Source: Pelorhabdus rhamnosifermentans
GTDB taxonomy: Bacteria; Bacillota; Negativicutes; UMGS1260
Length of the DNA stretch: 64,000 bases
Reading direction: 5' to 3'
Assembly (NCBI RefSeq): GCF_018835585.1
Contig: NZ_JAHGVE010000003.1
Span: 124,001-188,000, forward strand
Shown here: one piece after another, positions 51,992 through 61,500 of the stretch
Numbering within the stretch: the stretch's first letter is position 1
Layout of the letters: each line of letters starts with the position of its first letter
The notes under the pieces: model-generated
Seen by the model: the letters and a program-made list of their open reading frames with translations, nothing else
Database searches by the model: none
What the model was told of the DNA's origin: nothing
Made by a program: the position numbers and the translations under genes

Positions 51992-52954
51992 ATGGATAAA
52001 CAGATAAAAGAACCGGAAGTTTTAGTTATTGGTGCTGGACCTGCTGGTTTGACAGCTGGTATTTATGCGGCAAGGTCTAAGTTAGACACGCTCATTTTAG
52101 AAGATGAATTGGTGGGGGGGCAAATTAGAGATGCACGTTTTATTGAAAATTTTCCAGGATTCAATCGTATCAGTGGTGTAGAATTAGCTGATCATATGCG
52201 GGAACAAAGTATTTCTGCAGGAGTCGAATTAGATGAATTTGATAGTATCCTTTCATTAAATTTGACAGATGATGAAAAAATTATTGAAACGGCTAGGTTT
52301 ATCTATCGTCCGCAAGCCCTGATTATTGCTGCGGGGATGAGAAGGAAAAAACTGCCCATACCAGAAGAAAAACAGTTTCATGGCAACGGTATTCATTATT
52401 GCGAATTGTGTGATGGACATTTGTATGAAGGCAAAGAGATTGCTGTGATCGGTGGAGGTGGCGCGGCGGTAGGAGCAGCGATTGCTTTGACTAAATTTGC
52501 GACGAAGGTAACTATCATTCATCGCTCTAACTCATTCCGGGCCGATAAGAAAGATCAGGACGCTTTATTTAACAATCCTAAAATAGAAGTGATCTGGAGT
52601 ACTAAAGTTGTTGGTGCTGTAGGTGATAAAATATTGCACGCCCTCGTTCTGGAGATGGCAGACAGTAGTAGGAGAAAAATAACAGTGGACGGGGCCTTCG
52701 TATATATCGGGTCTTCACCACGGACTGAAATGTACGTGAGGGATCTAAAACTGGACAGTTATGGTAATATAATTGCTGGTGAGTCATGCGAGACCAATAT
52801 TCCTGGGGTGTTTGTCGCTGGCGATGTAAGAACCAAGTCTGTTCGCCAATTGACTACAGCTGTTAGTGATGGTACAGTAGCGGCCATAATGGCGGAACAA
52901 TATATTAATAATCTGCGTAGGGGGAAGTTATATGGTAAAAGTGTATACAATTAA
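51992..52954 (+). CDS. trxB: Thioredoxin reductase-family flavoprotein
   Basis: 320 residues. FAD site VIGAGPAGLTAGIYAAR, NAD(P) site AVIGGGGAAVGAAIAL, redox pair C137-E-L-C140-D, and the C-terminal FAD motif GVFVAGDVRTKSVRQ. GGGGAA replaces the GGGDSA of classical NADPH-dependent enzymes, so cofactor preference may differ (ferredoxin-dependent or NADH forms exist). The GRX-like gene overlaps its end by 23 bases. Confidence 0.9.
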   Translation: MDKQIKEPEVLVIGAGPAGLTAGIYAARSKLDTLILEDELVGGQIRDARFIENFPGFNRISGVELADHMREQSISAGVELDEFDSILSLNLTDDEKIIETARFIYRPQALIIAAGMRRKKLPIPEEKQFHGNGIHYCELCDGHLYEGKEIAVIGGGGAAVGAAIALTKFATKVTIIHRSNSFRADKKDQDALFNNPKIEVIWSTKVVGAVGDKILHALVLEMADSSRRKITVDGAFVYIGSSPRTEMYVRDLKLDSYGNIIAGESCETNIPGVFVAGDVRTKSVRQLTTAVSDGTVAAIMAEQYINNLRRGKLYGKSVYN

Positions 52955-53162
52955 TGGCTGTTCTTGGTGTGAGAAAACGAAAAGTTATTTAGCACAAAAG
53001 GGCGTTAATTATATAGAAGTGAATGTAGAAGATGTAGATGGTTTAAAAGAACTAATGACTATTTCTGGTCAGCAGAGTGTACCAGTATTAGATATTGGTG
53101 GTAAGGTTGTCATTGGTTTTGACAGAAGTAAAATTGACGAATATTTACGATTGGTTTCATAA
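52932..53162 (+). CDS. Glutaredoxin-like redox protein (NrdH/Grx type)
   Basis: 76 residues with a thioredoxin fold and the active site C10-S-W-C13, cis-Pro in SVPVLDIGG and GFDRSKIDEYL at the end. It accepts electrons from the adjacent reductase and can reduce the peroxidase or ribonucleotide reductase. AGGGGGAAG before ATG 52932 lies inside the end of the reductase gene. Confidence 0.9.
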   Translation: MVKVYTINGCSWCEKTKSYLAQKGVNYIEVNVEDVDGLKELMTISGQQSVPVLDIGGKVVIGFDRSKIDEYLRLVS

Positions 53163-53175
53163 AGGAGAGATTGCT

Positions 53176-54309
53176 ATGAAAAGCAATGAAAAATTAACAA
53201 ATAATGATCTAGAGGTTTTATATCAACCGGTATCGATTGGAAATTTAACACTAGCGAATCGTATTGTTATGGCCCCGATGACAAGGGGCTTTTCCCCGAA
53301 TGGGATACCGGGCGCAGATGTGGCAGGATATTATAGGCGACGGGCAGAAAATGAAGTCGGCCTGATTATTACCGAAGGAACATTAATTAATCATCCTGCG
53401 GCAGCCGAAGGTTTAGGCCGACCTAATTTTCATGGTGAAGCAGCGCTTAATGGCTGGTCGCGTGTTGTGGAGTCAGTTCATAAGGCCGGAGGTAAAATTA
53501 TTCCACAATTATGGCATGTTGGCATGGCCCGTCAAATCAATGGTGAGAATCCCAATCCAGCTATTTTGCCAATTGGTCCATCAGGGATTGATGTAGCTAC
53601 AGGGGAAAAAGTAACCGAAGCAATGACCCTAGCAGAAATTGATCAGATCATCAAGGCTTTTGGACAGGCGGCAAGTGATGCTAAACGTTTAGGATTTGAT
53701 GGAATTGAGCTTCATGGTGCGCATGGATACTTAATCGACCAATTCTTTTGGGAAAAGACAAATCAACGTCAGGACAAGTATGGTGGAGATCTGATCGCTC
53801 GCACGCGGTTTGCTTCTGAAATCATAAAGGCTTGTCGCCAAGTCGTAGGCCCGGATTTTCCTATCGTATTTCGCTATTCTCAATGGAAAATGGGAAATTA
53901 TACAACGAAACTGGCCAAGACGCCAGATCAGCTTTCCGCATTTTTAAAACCATTAGTCGCAGCCGGAGTGGACATTTTTCATTGCTCAACTCGCCGTTAT
54001 TGGGAGCCCGAGTTTGAAGGAGCATTGCTAAATTTGGCGGGGTGGACCAAGAAATTAACAGGAAAACCGACGATTACCGTTGGTTCCGTTGGCCTCGATA
54101 ACAATTTTATCGACTTTTTCACTGAGGGAAAGGGTGCAAAGACTGCGAGTCTCATACCTCTCATCGAAAGATTGCAGAATAAAGAATTTGATTTAGTGGC
54201 AGTGGGGAGGGCTTTACTCGCAGATCCAGCTTGGGCAACTAAAATACATCAAAATAGAGCAGATGAACTAATTCCCTTTGAACTCGGAGCAGAAAAAACA
54301 TTGTCTTAG
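53176..54309 (+). CDS. Old Yellow Enzyme-family NADH:flavin oxidoreductase
   Basis: 377 residues, TIM barrel with FMN. NRIVMAPMTRGFSPNGIPG, GLIITEGTLI, PQLWHVGMAR, IELHGAHGYLIDQFFWEKTNQRQD split over the FMN/substrate region with the His-x-x-His pair, and AVGRALLADP. It reduces activated C=C bonds (enones, nitroesters), a usual partner in oxidative or electrophile defence. ATG 53176 lies after AAAGGAGAG. Fourth gene of the thiol-redox operon. Confidence 0.9.
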   Translation: MKSNEKLTNNDLEVLYQPVSIGNLTLANRIVMAPMTRGFSPNGIPGADVAGYYRRRAENEVGLIITEGTLINHPAAAEGLGRPNFHGEAALNGWSRVVESVHKAGGKIIPQLWHVGMARQINGENPNPAILPIGPSGIDVATGEKVTEAMTLAEIDQIIKAFGQAASDAKRLGFDGIELHGAHGYLIDQFFWEKTNQRQDKYGGDLIARTRFASEIIKACRQVVGPDFPIVFRYSQWKMGNYTTKLAKTPDQLSAFLKPLVAAGVDIFHCSTRRYWEPEFEGALLNLAGWTKKLTGKPTITVGSVGLDNNFIDFFTEGKGAKTASLIPLIERLQNKEFDLVAVGRALLADPAWATKIHQNRADELIPFELGAEKTLS

Positions 54310-54393
54310 TATTATGCGAACTGCTTTTTTTGCAAAGCTGCTATTAGTCATTCTTGCTGAATATTTGGAGAGAAAAGTTAAATATTAAACAAG

Positions 54394-54428
54394 ACACTCA
54401 CTTCTGCAATAATGGAGTGGGTGTTTTA
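54394..54428 (+). terminator. Intrinsic terminator
   Basis: ACACTCACT (54394-54402) pairs with AGTGGGTGT (54416-54424, one mismatch), followed by TTTT. It ends the thiol-redox operon. Confidence 0.75.
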
Positions 54429-54472
54429 ACATAATATTAGAAGGCGGTATATTTCCGGAAGAACAATTTTTT

Positions 54473-54720
54473 ATGGGAAAAACAGCTGAGAAAATTGCTA
54501 ATAGTATTGCTCCATGTGGGTTTGTGTGTGGTATGTGTTACGATATGGTACGTTAGGTATAGAGGCCCTTAGTGGCTATTTGTTGCATAATGTAAATAAT
54601 GGAATTCATTATCATAATGGAAAAACATATTGCGGAGATTACGACGCATGTGAAACAGAAGAGCAGGTAATTGAATTGCTACATAATGGGAAGGGTAAGA
54701 CCGGATTAGGAAAGTTATGA
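54473..54720 (+). pseudogene. Broken small cysteine-rich protein gene
   Basis: ATG 54473 opens a 27-codon frame ending APCGFVCGMCYDMVR, the start of a DUF3795-like Cys-rich domain. After the stop and a frame change, a second coding-like stretch (HNVNNGIHYHNGKTYCGDYDACETEEQ, in two runs) reaches TGA at 54718-54720. I read this as two pieces of a decayed gene; family assignment is tentative. Confidence 0.45.
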
Positions 54721-55000
54721 AAATGCTTTGGATAATATTCAGAGTACCTGGAATAGTGTAGCACAGTATAACCACCAATTCAATTTCGCGGCAAAATGTA
54801 GTGCCGTTAACAAAGTTGCGTGGCTAAGGACTTTGTGGATTGCATATTTTTTCCCTCCGATAGTGGAATTTTTGATAACAACCGAATAGAATAAAGTAGC
54901 CTAGATGCTGGTAATGATTATCGCTATTTTTGAAAAATTTATATGAAATAGGAACATATTACAGTAAGTAGGCATATCATATTGTGTAAAATCTTCATAA

Positions 55001-55140
55001 CCCTTAAAGGGGAGTAGCTAACGGGTTTTACCCGGGAGTAGAATCGACATACTGGCGAAAGCCCGGTTCTACTGGCAGCAATTCTGCTATAGCGAGACCT
55101 TTATTTCCAACATTTTAGCTGGGAATAAAGGTCTTTTTAT
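55001..55140 (+). ncRNA. yybP-ykoY manganese riboswitch with expression platform
   Basis: AAAGGGGAGTAGC at 55006-55018, CGACATACTGGCGAAAG, CTGGCAGC and GCGAGACCTTTA (55092-55103) are the conserved elements of the yybP-ykoY Mn2+ aptamer. The 3' side of its closing stem, AGACCTTTAT, also forms the left arm of a terminator hairpin (55095-55134, T-run after). Mn2+ binding should favour the aptamer and let transcription through. The next rightward gene is the YtaF/MntP-type gene about 630 bases downstream, with an antisense MntH remnant in between. Confidence 0.92.
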
Positions 55141-55151
55141 AATTTTCCCCA

Positions 55152-55203
55152 AAAAATTCCGCAAGGTTTGTAGATAGGCTGCCACCTACTATAAACCTTG
55201 TGG
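55152..55203 (-). terminator. Terminator of the MntH remnant (minus strand)
   Basis: CCGCAAGGTTT (55159-55169) pairs with AAACCTTGTGG (55193-55203), with further inner pairing. On the minus strand the stem is followed by ATTTTTTGGGG. It belongs to the leftward mntH fragment. Confidence 0.75.
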
Positions 55204-55230
55204 AACTTACAACATTCAGCTTGTTTCGAA

Positions 55231-55542
55231 TTACGCTTGACCAGTAAAGGTCAGATACAATAAAACGGCGTTCAAAGCGATGATTATGCTCACGATGCTC
55301 CAGCCTAGGAAATTTGTAAGGCGACTATTTTTGAAGAAACCCATAATATTTCTCTTATTTGTGATAATCATCAGCGGAATAATCGCTGATGGTAGAGCGA
55401 AACTTAAAACAACTTGGCTATAAACCAATGCCTCTAGTGGGTTCATACCTGACATTAAGATTCCTAAAGCAGGCAGCATTGTTACGAGACGACGAATGCT
55501 GGCTCGGATATCAAAGCCCCTCCAAAGTATGACCCATAGCAA
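55231..55542 (-). pseudogene. mntH: C-terminal fragment of an Nramp manganese transporter (MntH)
   Basis: Only about the last 95 residues of an Nramp-family protein are present: RRLVTMLPALGIL, PLEALVYSQVVLSFALPSAIIPL, then a final helix. The first ten helices, with the DPGN metal-binding motif, are missing, and no ribosome binding site lies before the opening. The intact family has about 420 residues. A deletion has joined this fragment to the riboswitch region. Confidence 0.85.
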
Positions 55543-55771
55543 ATTATAGGCAAATTATACAATCACCCCATTTAAGATGTAGTCTGTTTTATGCAGTGTT
55601 ACTGTATAGAATATGACACCGTAATGGAATTGGTGAAAGACTGAGACTGAAGATTTAGTAGTCAAGCATAAATAGTTCTATACAGCCATTGAAATTCCAT
55701 AAATATCCATTGCTTTTATTGATATCGCCAACATAGATTATTAATGTTAGATTTCAAAAGGAGGCAATAGG

Positions 55772-56377
55772 ATGAATTTTATTCCAATGTTACTCATGGC
55801 TGTATCATCGAATCTTGACAATTTGGGAGTAGGCGTATCTTATGGTACACGGAAAATTACTTTATCCTCAAGTGCTAATCTTATTGTGGCTCTCATTACA
55901 AGTATTGGTACGTTTGTTTCAATCGCTTTTGGAGAGTACATATCTTCTTTTTTATCTTTGAAAATTGCAAACACAATTGGAGCATTGATCATTATCGCTG
56001 CAGGCTTTTGGGTAATTTGGCTTGGAAAACAAGCGGATAGGGAAGATGTACTAGTTAATCAACCCAATCTACTCACGGCAATTATTAAAGATCCCAGTCG
56101 CGCTGATTTTGATAAATCTGGAGACATCAGCAATTATGAGGGCATGACCCTTGGGGTGGCTTTAACCATGAATAATCTTTCAGCTGGTATTGGTGGTGGA
56201 ATGGCCGGCATGAATCCGGTTGCTACGACAGCATTGGTATTTGTTTTAAGCATAGTAACCTTATGGCTCGGATTTTTCTGTGGAAACCAATATACTTCTC
56301 GTTGGTTTGATGATAAAGCGGGGTTAGTAAGCGGAGCGTTATTAGTAATGATCGGAGTATACGAATATTTAGCTTGA
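55772..56377 (+). CDS. ytaF: YtaF/MntP-type membrane protein with EF-hand-like loop
   Basis: 201 residues and six predicted helices. SSNLDNLGVGVSYGTRK and NNLSAGIGGGMAG are the paired Asp/Asn-containing motifs of the MntP manganese-exporter superfamily; length and order fit the sporulation membrane protein YtaF. Between the halves, residues 112-123 (D-x-D-x-S-G-D-I-S-x-x-E) match a 12-residue EF-hand calcium loop exactly. AAAGGAGG at 55757-55764 precedes ATG 55772. The manganese riboswitch upstream makes an Mn2+ efflux role attractive. Confidence 0.86.
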   Translation: MNFIPMLLMAVSSNLDNLGVGVSYGTRKITLSSSANLIVALITSIGTFVSIAFGEYISSFLSLKIANTIGALIIIAAGFWVIWLGKQADREDVLVNQPNLLTAIIKDPSRADFDKSGDISNYEGMTLGVALTMNNLSAGIGGGMAGMNPVATTALVFVLSIVTLWLGFFCGNQYTSRWFDDKAGLVSGALLVMIGVYEYLA

Positions 56378-56398
56378 CAAAAACAAATTTTGAATGCG

Positions 56399-56440
56399 AA
56401 ATTCCCTATTTCAACTTAGTTTGAGGTAGGGAATTTTCTT
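56399..56440. terminator. Intrinsic terminator
   Basis: AAATTCCCTATTTCAA and TTGAGGTAGGGAATTT (56399-56436) pair with few mismatches and are followed by TCTTT. It ends the ytaF transcript. Confidence 0.75.
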
Positions 56441-56603
56441 TAAGTTGGCTTTATCTTAGTGGTCAAAGTAGCCAGTTTATAAAGGCATGGTTTACAGCGG
56501 GTTAAAATTTAACATAGCTTTTACATGTGCTTAACTTTTGATTCGAAGGATTGACATATAATAAAAGCGGAGCAAAGACACTAATTTACAGGAGATAAAT
56601 GTT

Positions 56604-57443
56604 ATGGCGGCTTTGGCAGAACAATATATCCGCCCATTTTTGCTGGGTAGGAGAATGATTCAGGCGAAAGTTTCACTTATGAATTTATCCGAATTTATTG
56701 CTGAAAGGCGAAAAGTTGTTCAGGAAGAGCGGCTTGCTGCCCATATAGAAGTTTGCAAAATGGAAATTAGCCATCTTGTGGAGGTACATGTCAGCAAATG
56801 TAGTTTTACTTCGCTGGAGTACGCGTCACTTCTGCTTTCCGGCAAATGCGATTATAAGGGCTTAATCAATTCGATCATTTCGAATATGAATATAGAGGGT
56901 TTATCAAAGTCTGTAAACGAATGGGTGTTTACGGAAATGGAAGATTATTTTGATACTTCTATTTTAAGCCAGGAAGATTTTAAGATTCATACTAAAAAGC
57001 TTCTTCCTCCGGTTTATATCAATCAAGTATTGCAGGAATATATAAATTCTTTACGGGTAACTAGAGCAATGGGGCAAGGGGTAAATAAAATTTGTCAGGA
57101 AAGTTTGTCTCAGATGGATCTGCCATGGTTGGTAAAACAAGTGACAGATAAAATTGAATTTGGATCAATTTTAATGGGAGCGTTTGATTGTCATCCCGAA
57201 GAACAGAAAAAGCGGCTGGTTCAGCAGATGATTTCCTGTATTAGTGGAATCATTAATCATATAAAAATTCAAGTGAGAAAACAATTTCATGAAAAACTGG
57301 TGCAAACCTTTTATCAGTTTTATGATGAATATAATAAACAGGATTTGAAATTATTGCTCATGAGCAGGCAAAAGCGTACCAAAAAGAAATGGATCAAGCG
57401 CCGGGAACAAGATTATATGTACAAGGTTAGTGAAGCGGTATGA
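56604..57443 (+). CDS. Hypothetical helical protein
   Basis: 279 residues, mostly predicted alpha-helix, with no signal peptide or membrane segment and a strongly basic end (RQKRTKKKWIKRREQD). I recognise no family. CAGGAGA precedes ATG 56604. It has its own terminator at the end and lies before the P-type ATPase group, but there is no clear evidence of shared function. Confidence 0.65.
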   Translation: MAALAEQYIRPFLLGRRMIQAKVSLMNLSEFIAERRKVVQEERLAAHIEVCKMEISHLVEVHVSKCSFTSLEYASLLLSGKCDYKGLINSIISNMNIEGLSKSVNEWVFTEMEDYFDTSILSQEDFKIHTKKLLPPVYINQVLQEYINSLRVTRAMGQGVNKICQESLSQMDLPWLVKQVTDKIEFGSILMGAFDCHPEEQKKRLVQQMISCISGIINHIKIQVRKQFHEKLVQTFYQFYDEYNKQDLKLLLMSRQKRTKKKWIKRREQDYMYKVSEAV

Positions 57444-57466
57444 TATATCATACTGCTTTTTTTATT
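57434..57466 (+). terminator. Intrinsic terminator overlapping the stop codon
   Basis: AGCGGTATGATA (57434-57445) and TATCATACTGCT (57446-57457) form a stem with one G-U pair, then TTTTTTTATT. The stop codon TGA of the hypothetical gene lies inside the stem. Confidence 0.8.
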
Positions 57467-57570
57467 GTTGTAAAAATGATGGGTGATCCTGCATAGCATG
57501 GTCGAATTTGGGTAAATTATTTTTATGCATCGTTAAACATGAGTATCCAGCTAGGAAGGGAAAGATCACT

Positions 57571-58200
57571 ATGCCAACTTTTGAATCGAAAGCAACACGA
57601 AAAGGAGAACCGGGAAGCAGTTTGCGTACCCGTAGTGAGCGACGCAGCCGTGGTCAACGTATGCGGCAACGGCTCTCGGAAACGACGAATCAAGAATCCT
57701 CTGAAGGATTAGATCAAATTTTTGAGGCTAAGTTGGGGGCCGTTCGGACATATGAGCGCAAATTAACAACAGTAACCGATCCGTATGCCCGAACAGTTCT
57801 TCAAAATATGATTAAGCAGGAACGCAGGGAATTATTGAATCTGACGGAACTTGCCGATCTTGTTGAACAAAGTCCGGATATGGGTGGATTTACTCGGGCG
57901 CGCCGGAGAATGGGTCATCAGCTTAAAATGAGAACCGGACAAGATGCAACATTTTGGCTTGGAACAGCTGCGCTGGGAGCTTTTTTACTGCCTAGCGTGA
58001 GAGAAAAACTTAGGCCGCTTGTTGTTAAGACTGTACAGGGTGTCATGGGATTATCTGAACAGGCCCAGGGGTTGTTCAGTGGTGTTCGTGAAGATTTGGA
58101 GGATATAGTTAGTGAGGCCCAGTTTGAAAAATTCAAGGATTCTATTGACAGTGGAATCCTTGAAGAAACGGTGACAGACCCAAATGGGCCTACTACATAA
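57571..58200 (+). CDS. Basic protein of the P-type ATPase group (hypothetical)
   Basis: 209 residues. The N-terminus is rich in Arg (RTRSERRSRGQRMRQRL), followed by a helical part with a KLGAVRTYERKL stretch. A single hydrophobic segment (ATFWLGTAALGAFLLPS) lies near residue 130, and an acidic end follows. Probably a single-span membrane protein with a cationic cytoplasmic tail. ATG 57571 follows AAGGGA. A 16-base gap leads to the next small gene and then the ATPase, so it is likely an accessory subunit or chaperone (inference). Confidence 0.72.
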   Translation: MPTFESKATRKGEPGSSLRTRSERRSRGQRMRQRLSETTNQESSEGLDQIFEAKLGAVRTYERKLTTVTDPYARTVLQNMIKQERRELLNLTELADLVEQSPDMGGFTRARRRMGHQLKMRTGQDATFWLGTAALGAFLLPSVREKLRPLVVKTVQGVMGLSEQAQGLFSGVREDLEDIVSEAQFEKFKDSIDSGILEETVTDPNGPTT

Positions 58201-58216
58201 TACAGGAGGAATAATC

Positions 58217-58450
58217 ATGGCAGAAGTAAGGGTATTGGGGGAGAAAATTTCTGGAATTACTCAAGGATTAAGGGAGGCTGTAGATTTAAGCATTGAATTA
58301 CGAGCCCAGTCGTCTGATTCAAAAGAAGAAGTAACTAAAATCTGGGAAACGTTTTTAAAGGATTTTTTTGGTTATGTTAAGCAGCGTAGCAAGGAGGCCA
58401 AAGACAATCTGCTTTCCGGTATTTCATGGACACGCTTGAAGCTATTCTAA
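58217..58450 (+). CDS. Small protein of the P-type ATPase group (hypothetical)
   Basis: 77 residues, soluble and helical (LGEKISGITQGLREAVDLS at the start, FLKDFFGYVKQRSKEAKDN near the end). No family recognised. ACAGGAGGA precedes ATG 58217. Located between the basic membrane protein and the tandem ATPase and probably co-transcribed with both. Confidence 0.7.
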   Translation: MAEVRVLGEKISGITQGLREAVDLSIELRAQSSDSKEEVTKIWETFLKDFFGYVKQRSKEAKDNLLSGISWTRLKLF

Positions 58451-58514
58451 ATATAGTAAAAAAATAGCAAGTGCCTTTTAGAATGGAAAATAAGCGGGAT
58501 AAAGGGGGATAAGA

Positions 58515-61500
58515 TTGGGAGTAGTGGATACTACGGGAAAGTTTAGGCTAATACCTGGCCGTTTACGGATTGAAGTGGATGGCCTGCGCAGAAATTCTAT
58601 GCTGGCAGATCGATTAAAAGATCATCTTAGTGCCGTAAAAGGTATCCGTGAAGCTACAGCTAATTCGCTTACTGGGCGTTTATTGGTACTTTTTAATTAT
58701 AAAATTATCGATTTTCTTCAGATAAAGTCGGAAATAAATGCCGTTGTCAATTCTTACCGGAAGATCAAAGAATTTTATGCCAGAGAAGTGTTTGTAAATC
58801 AAGCGGCGGCAACAGTTGTTGCCGCACCGGTTGTACAGGTAAAATCCAATCCTTGGTTGTATGTACTTACCACTGGCGGTGTCTTAGCAGCTATTACAGC
58901 CAAACGGATAACGGTTGGAAGATCACCACTGGCAGCATCACAGCATGTTTTTAACTTGGCGGCACTTACTACGATTGTTTCAGGTTATCCGTTATTTCGC
59001 AGTGGTTTACGGGGGTTAATACGGCATAGGCGTATCAATCATGATTTGATTATATTTATGGCTTCGTTAGTATTGCTGGCCATGAGGGAAAGTTTGACAG
59101 GTTTGTCCATTTTGTGGCTTGTCCATTTGACAAATCTTTTCCAATTTGTGGCGCAGTCTAAATCCCATGCTCACATCAATAAAATTATCCAACAGAAGCA
59201 ACGGAAATTATTGAAATTGGAAAATGACTGTAGACAAGAAATACAGGCGCATGATATCAAAATCGGGGATATTCTTGCTCTTCATTCCGGAGAAAGGGTA
59301 CCTGTTCAAGGCCAAGTCATCGCAGGACAAGCAGGAATCAATTGTGCCGCTGTAACCGGTAACTGCCTACCTTATTGGGTTTCGGAAGGCGATACGGTGA
59401 GCGCCGGTTCATTCATAGAAACAGGTTCACTGCAAATCCGTGTGCTCAAGGTGAGTAGTGTCTCTTTAATGCCGCAGCAATATGATATCTGCAAATATGA
59501 AGAAAATTGGCATATCAGTGATCGTTATGTGAATAAAGTCATGTGGTGGAGTTTGACGGCCGCAGGTCTTATCTTCCTATTTACCCGGGATGTTGCCCGA
59601 AGTATCGCTGTACTGCTTGCAGGATCACCGGCCGCTATCTCCTTAGCGAGAAGTTCGGCGACAGGTGCGGCTATTGCTCAAGCAACGACGCAAAAGATAT
59701 ATGTGAAAGAGCCGCGGGCCTTAGAAACTGCCGGCGAAGCAGATACGGTGATTTTGGATAAAACCGGGACGCTTACTGAAGCAGTACCCCATGTCGTCGA
59801 TATTGCTGCTTGCAGCACGCTGAGCGAAAATGAGGTTTTGACCTTCGCTGCGGCGGCAGGGCAAAGAGTATGCTACCCGTATAGCAAGGTACTCGTGCTG
59901 GAAGCGCGGCGAAGAGGTCTTCAATTACCAGCGGCTGTCAGCCAATTGGTTCCTCGTATGGGAGTTCGCGCACAAATCGATGCAGAAAAAGAAGTTATCA
60001 TCGGTAATCAGCTTCTCATGATGCGAGAGAGAATTCTACTCAGCAGGGTGAGGGCTCAAGTGGCCAGAATGGAACTCAATGGCAATACCGTTCTTTATAT
60101 TGCCGTCAACAAAAAAATTTGTGGATTGATTGCCGTAAAGGACAAAATTAAAGCAGAGAGCTTTGAAAGCGTGGCCGCCTTACGCTGTGTAGGGATTGAA
60201 AATATTGCCTTGTTATCAGGCGATGCAGCGGCGGCTGCTGAAACCGTTGCAGCGACCCTGGATATTCCATATAAATATGGCGGATTGCTGCCAAATGAAA
60301 AAGCAAGGATGATACAAAATCTAAAAAGGCAAAAATATAAAGTAATTATGGTTGGCGACGGTATTAATGATTCACAAGCGTTGGCGGCCAGTGATGTGGG
60401 AATTGCCATGGGGAAAATAGGCGTCGGTCCGATTATTCATAAGGCTGATATTGTCATAGGAGATGATGACCCGCGCAAAATAGCCAAAACGGTGATTTTA
60501 GGCAAAAAGCTTAACGAAGTCGTCACCCAGAACATTGCTTTGGCCGCTGGTTTAAATATTATTGGAATTGCATTAGCAGCCGCTCGATTTATTTCGCCGC
60601 TGACGGCAGGCTTGCTTGTCAATATAAGCACACTTGGCGTGGTTTTGAATTCGGGGCGTCTTTTTACTTCCAAACAAACTAGCGTATCTTCAGATACAAT
60701 GGATTTGCAGCGCTTTGCGATGGCAAAATCTTTGATTAAAATTACCCATGAGAGTGAAGGGGAAAAAGCCTTATTAGAAAAAAAGTCCTGGCATGGGATG
60801 AGTCCGGAAGCGGTTTGTGAAGCCTTAAGTACTTCCGATAAATTCGGAATTAGTCAAGAGGAAGCGGGCAGGCGGCGTTCAATATATGGTAAGAATGTGT
60901 TAGCGGCGCGGCAGAAGCCTTCTTTCTGGCGGCAATTACTGGATCAGTTCAAAGATTTTATGGTGCAGGTTTTGATCGGGGCTGCAGCTCTAAGTTTCGC
61001 GTTGGGCAGAAGCAAAAATGCCCTTTTGACTGTAGGGATTGTTTCCGCCAATGCATTTCTTGGCGTTGTTCAAGAACGAAAGGCGGGAAGATCTTTAGAT
61101 GCTCTACAGGAACTCGCTGCGCCGCAGGCCAGAGCAATTCGTGCAGGCCGAACAGCAAAAATCAATGCTTCAGCCTTGGTTTCCGGTGATGTGATTGTGC
61201 TGGAAGCTGGCGACAGGGTGCCTGCGGATGCCCGGTTGTTAACTACTGTTCATTTTGAAGTCGAAGAAGCCTCATTGACAGGAGAGACCATACCTGTTAA
61301 AAAACAGTGCTTAAGCATTGAGAGAGCTGAAGTTTCATTAGGTGATCAAAAAAATATGGTGTTTATGGGAACTACGGTTACCAGAGGGAGGGCTACGGCT
61401 GTAGTCGTTGCCACAGGAATGAACACAGAAATGGGGAAGATTGCATCCTTGCTTGAGGAACACAAGGAAGAACCTACGCCACTGCAACGGCGCCTTGAAG

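Noticed and set aside
56540-56560. TTGACATATAAT promoter before the hypothetical gene at 56604
   Set aside because: The two boxes are adjacent with no spacer, so they cannot act as -35 and -10 of one promoter.
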